Below, in pieces: positions 5,790 to 6,752 of a stretch of DNA of 6,752 bases. The DNA is from Chroococcidiopsidaceae cyanobacterium CP_BM_RX_35. Its GTDB lineage: Bacteria > Cyanobacteriota > Cyanobacteriia > Cyanobacteriales > Chroococcidiopsidaceae. The stretch is from positions 1 through 6,752 of the forward strand of contig JAFAVL010000259.1 in the NCBI GenBank assembly GCA_019242465.1. The letters are read 5' to 3'. Numbering within the stretch: position 1 is the stretch's first letter; each line of letters begins with the position of its first letter. Under the pieces are notes generated by a model. That model was not told where the DNA came from. It made no database searches and was given only the letters and a program-made list of their open reading frames with translations. The position numbers were made by a program, and so were the translations under genes.

Positions 5790-6752
5790 GTGCCAATTAT
5801 TAACACTAGCCTGCCATCTCTTCCACTTGCCGTACCTCTCCTGATGGCTACTATAATTGCGGGCACTTCCAAAGTGATGCCTCCGCGCTTGAGAGATTTG
5901 CTAGCGATTTTAGCTGCTGTCTTTGTTGGTGTCGTTTGTGTCATCCTAATGGTGAGTTCGAGCGAGGAGCCTATTGTTTACTGGTTTGGCGGCTGGCGAC
6001 CGCATGGTGGCATTGCACTGGGCATCTCGTTTTTCATTGACCCCATTAGCGCTGGACTGGCTGCATTGGCAAGCCTACTTGTTGTTGCCACCCTCGTTTA
6101 CTCTCTACGCTACTTTGATGAAGTTGGTGCGCTTTACCAGGTTATAATCCTGGTTTTGCTCGGCGCGATGTGTGGGTTTAGCCTGTCAGGCGATCTGTTC
6201 AACATGTTTGTGTTTGTTGAACTGATGTTTGCCGCCGCAGTTGTTTTGTGCGGTTATGAAAGTAATGAGCCAGGACCACTACAAGGGGCACTGAATTTTG
6301 GCATCATTAACGCGATCGCTGCTCTGCTGATCTTGAACGGTATAGGAATGGTTTACGCACGAACAGGTGCGCTTAACCTGGCTCAAATTAGAGAAACCCT
6401 GGGCAGTGAAACCGATAATCTGGTCATCATCGCGTTCGCGTTCATTCTGACAGGCTTTTTGATCAAAGCTGCTGCCGTTCCCTTCCACTTCTGGCTTGCT
6501 GACGCATATGCGGTGGCTCCGACACCAGTATGCATCTTGCTAGCTGGTGTGATGGATGCGTTAAGTCTGTATGCGGTAGCACGTATTTACTGGACAGTCT
6601 TTGAAGCACCTTTAGGAACACACGCTGAAATCTTGCGCAGCATTCTTGTCGGCGCTGGCGTACTCACGGCGGTCGTTGGAGGTGTGATGTGCTTCGTGCA
6701 GCACCATATCAAGCGACTGCTGGCATTCTCTACCATAAGTCATATTGGTATA
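5790..6752 (+). CDS. mrpD: Na+/H+ antiporter subunit D (MrpD, ND5/NuoN-like), 3' truncated by window
   Basis: The frame is open from GTG 5790 to the window edge, giving 321 residues of a protein that is usually about 490-530 long. It belongs to the proton-translocating family of NuoL/M/N, MrpA and MrpD, and to cyanobacterial NdhD5/NdhD6-type proteins. Key residues are visible: Glu144 in DLFNMFVFVELMF (135-147), Lys226 in FLIKAAAVPFHFWLADAYAV (223-242), and HHIKRLLAFSTISHIG (305-320) with Lys308. The Glu144-Lys226 pair matches the half-channel acid/base pair of the family. Helix 8 reads LLAGVMDALSLYAVARIYW (250-268), lacking the LLTKVGVYA-type lysine of canonical MrpD. GTG is chosen because no upstream in-frame start exists before TGA 5760-5762 and the N-terminus fits the family; the next in-frame ATG would remove 18 residues. 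The ribosome binding site is weak, so coupling to mrpC, 5 nt upstream, is likely. Confidence 0.9.
   Translation, partial: MPIINTSLPSLPLAVPLLMATIIAGTSKVMPPRLRDLLAILAAVFVGVVCVILMVSSSEEPIVYWFGGWRPHGGIALGISFFIDPISAGLAALASLLVVATLVYSLRYFDEVGALYQVIILVLLGAMCGFSLSGDLFNMFVFVELMFAAAVVLCGYESNEPGPLQGALNFGIINAIAALLILNGIGMVYARTGALNLAQIRETLGSETDNLVIIAFAFILTGFLIKAAAVPFHFWLADAYAVAPTPVCILLAGVMDALSLYAVARIYWTVFEAPLGTHAEILRSILVGAGVLTAVVGGVMCFVQHHIKRLLAFSTISHIGI

Noticed and set aside
3307..6752. Assignment of the operon as part of the photosynthetic NDH-1 complex or of a hydrogenase
   Set aside because: The MrpE, F, G and MnhB-type subunits are not part of NDH-1, and no hydrogenase or quinone-module subunit is seen in the window. 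A Mrp-type antiporter is the simplest reading, with the caveat that the downstream sequence is unseen.
1..6752. tRNA or rRNA genes, CRISPR arrays, insertion sequences, attachment sites
   Set aside because: No tRNA-like cloverleaf, regularly spaced repeats, transposase coding or terminal inverted repeats were seen on either strand. Apart from the ends and the 65-bp gap, the window is nearly all accounted for by genes.

Overview
The window looks like a piece of cyanobacterial chromosome. The palindromic octamer GCGATCGC (HIP1), typical of many cyanobacteria, occurs at 622-629, 3150-3157, 4482-4489 and 6312-6319, against about 0.1 expected by chance in 6.75 kb. The membrane-antiporter genes also resemble the split Mrp type known from cyanobacteria. 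The genus cannot be named from this sequence.

Layout. Bases 1-77 may be the 3' end of an upstream gene, ending in a short basic tail built on a 12-bp tandem repeat. Bases 225-929 (+) encode a short-chain dehydrogenase/reductase of the carbonyl-reductase-like kind. Convergent to it, with only 5 bp between the stop codons, is a 768-residue FUSC/YccS-type membrane protein (935-3241, -). A 65-bp intergenic segment separates its start from the start of a rightward operon. That operon holds mrpE (3307-3816), mrpF (3813-4064), mrpG (4061-4417), a small MbhD/DUF4040 gene corresponding to the C-terminal part of MrpA (4446-4682), an MbhE+MnhB fusion here called mrpB (4679-5440), mrpC (5440-5784), and the first 321 codons of mrpD (5790 to the window edge).

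How they work together. The seven rightward genes encode subunits of one integral-membrane, multi-subunit cation/proton antiporter (Mrp/Mnh family, related to the membrane arm of complex I). Most are translationally coupled through 1-4 nt overlaps. The order E-F-G-(MbhD)-(MbhE+B)-C-D is the order of the antiporter module in archaeal membrane-bound hydrogenase clusters (MbhA-H). It differs from the textbook A-B-C-D-E-F-G order, and no full-length ND5-like MrpA is present in the window. The FUSC protein is a putative exporter and may share the 65-bp control region with the operon. The reductase has no evident functional link.

Nothing here is a clearly undescribed system. The most interesting points are the Mbh-like arrangement of the antiporter and several family-atypical residues in its membrane subunits.
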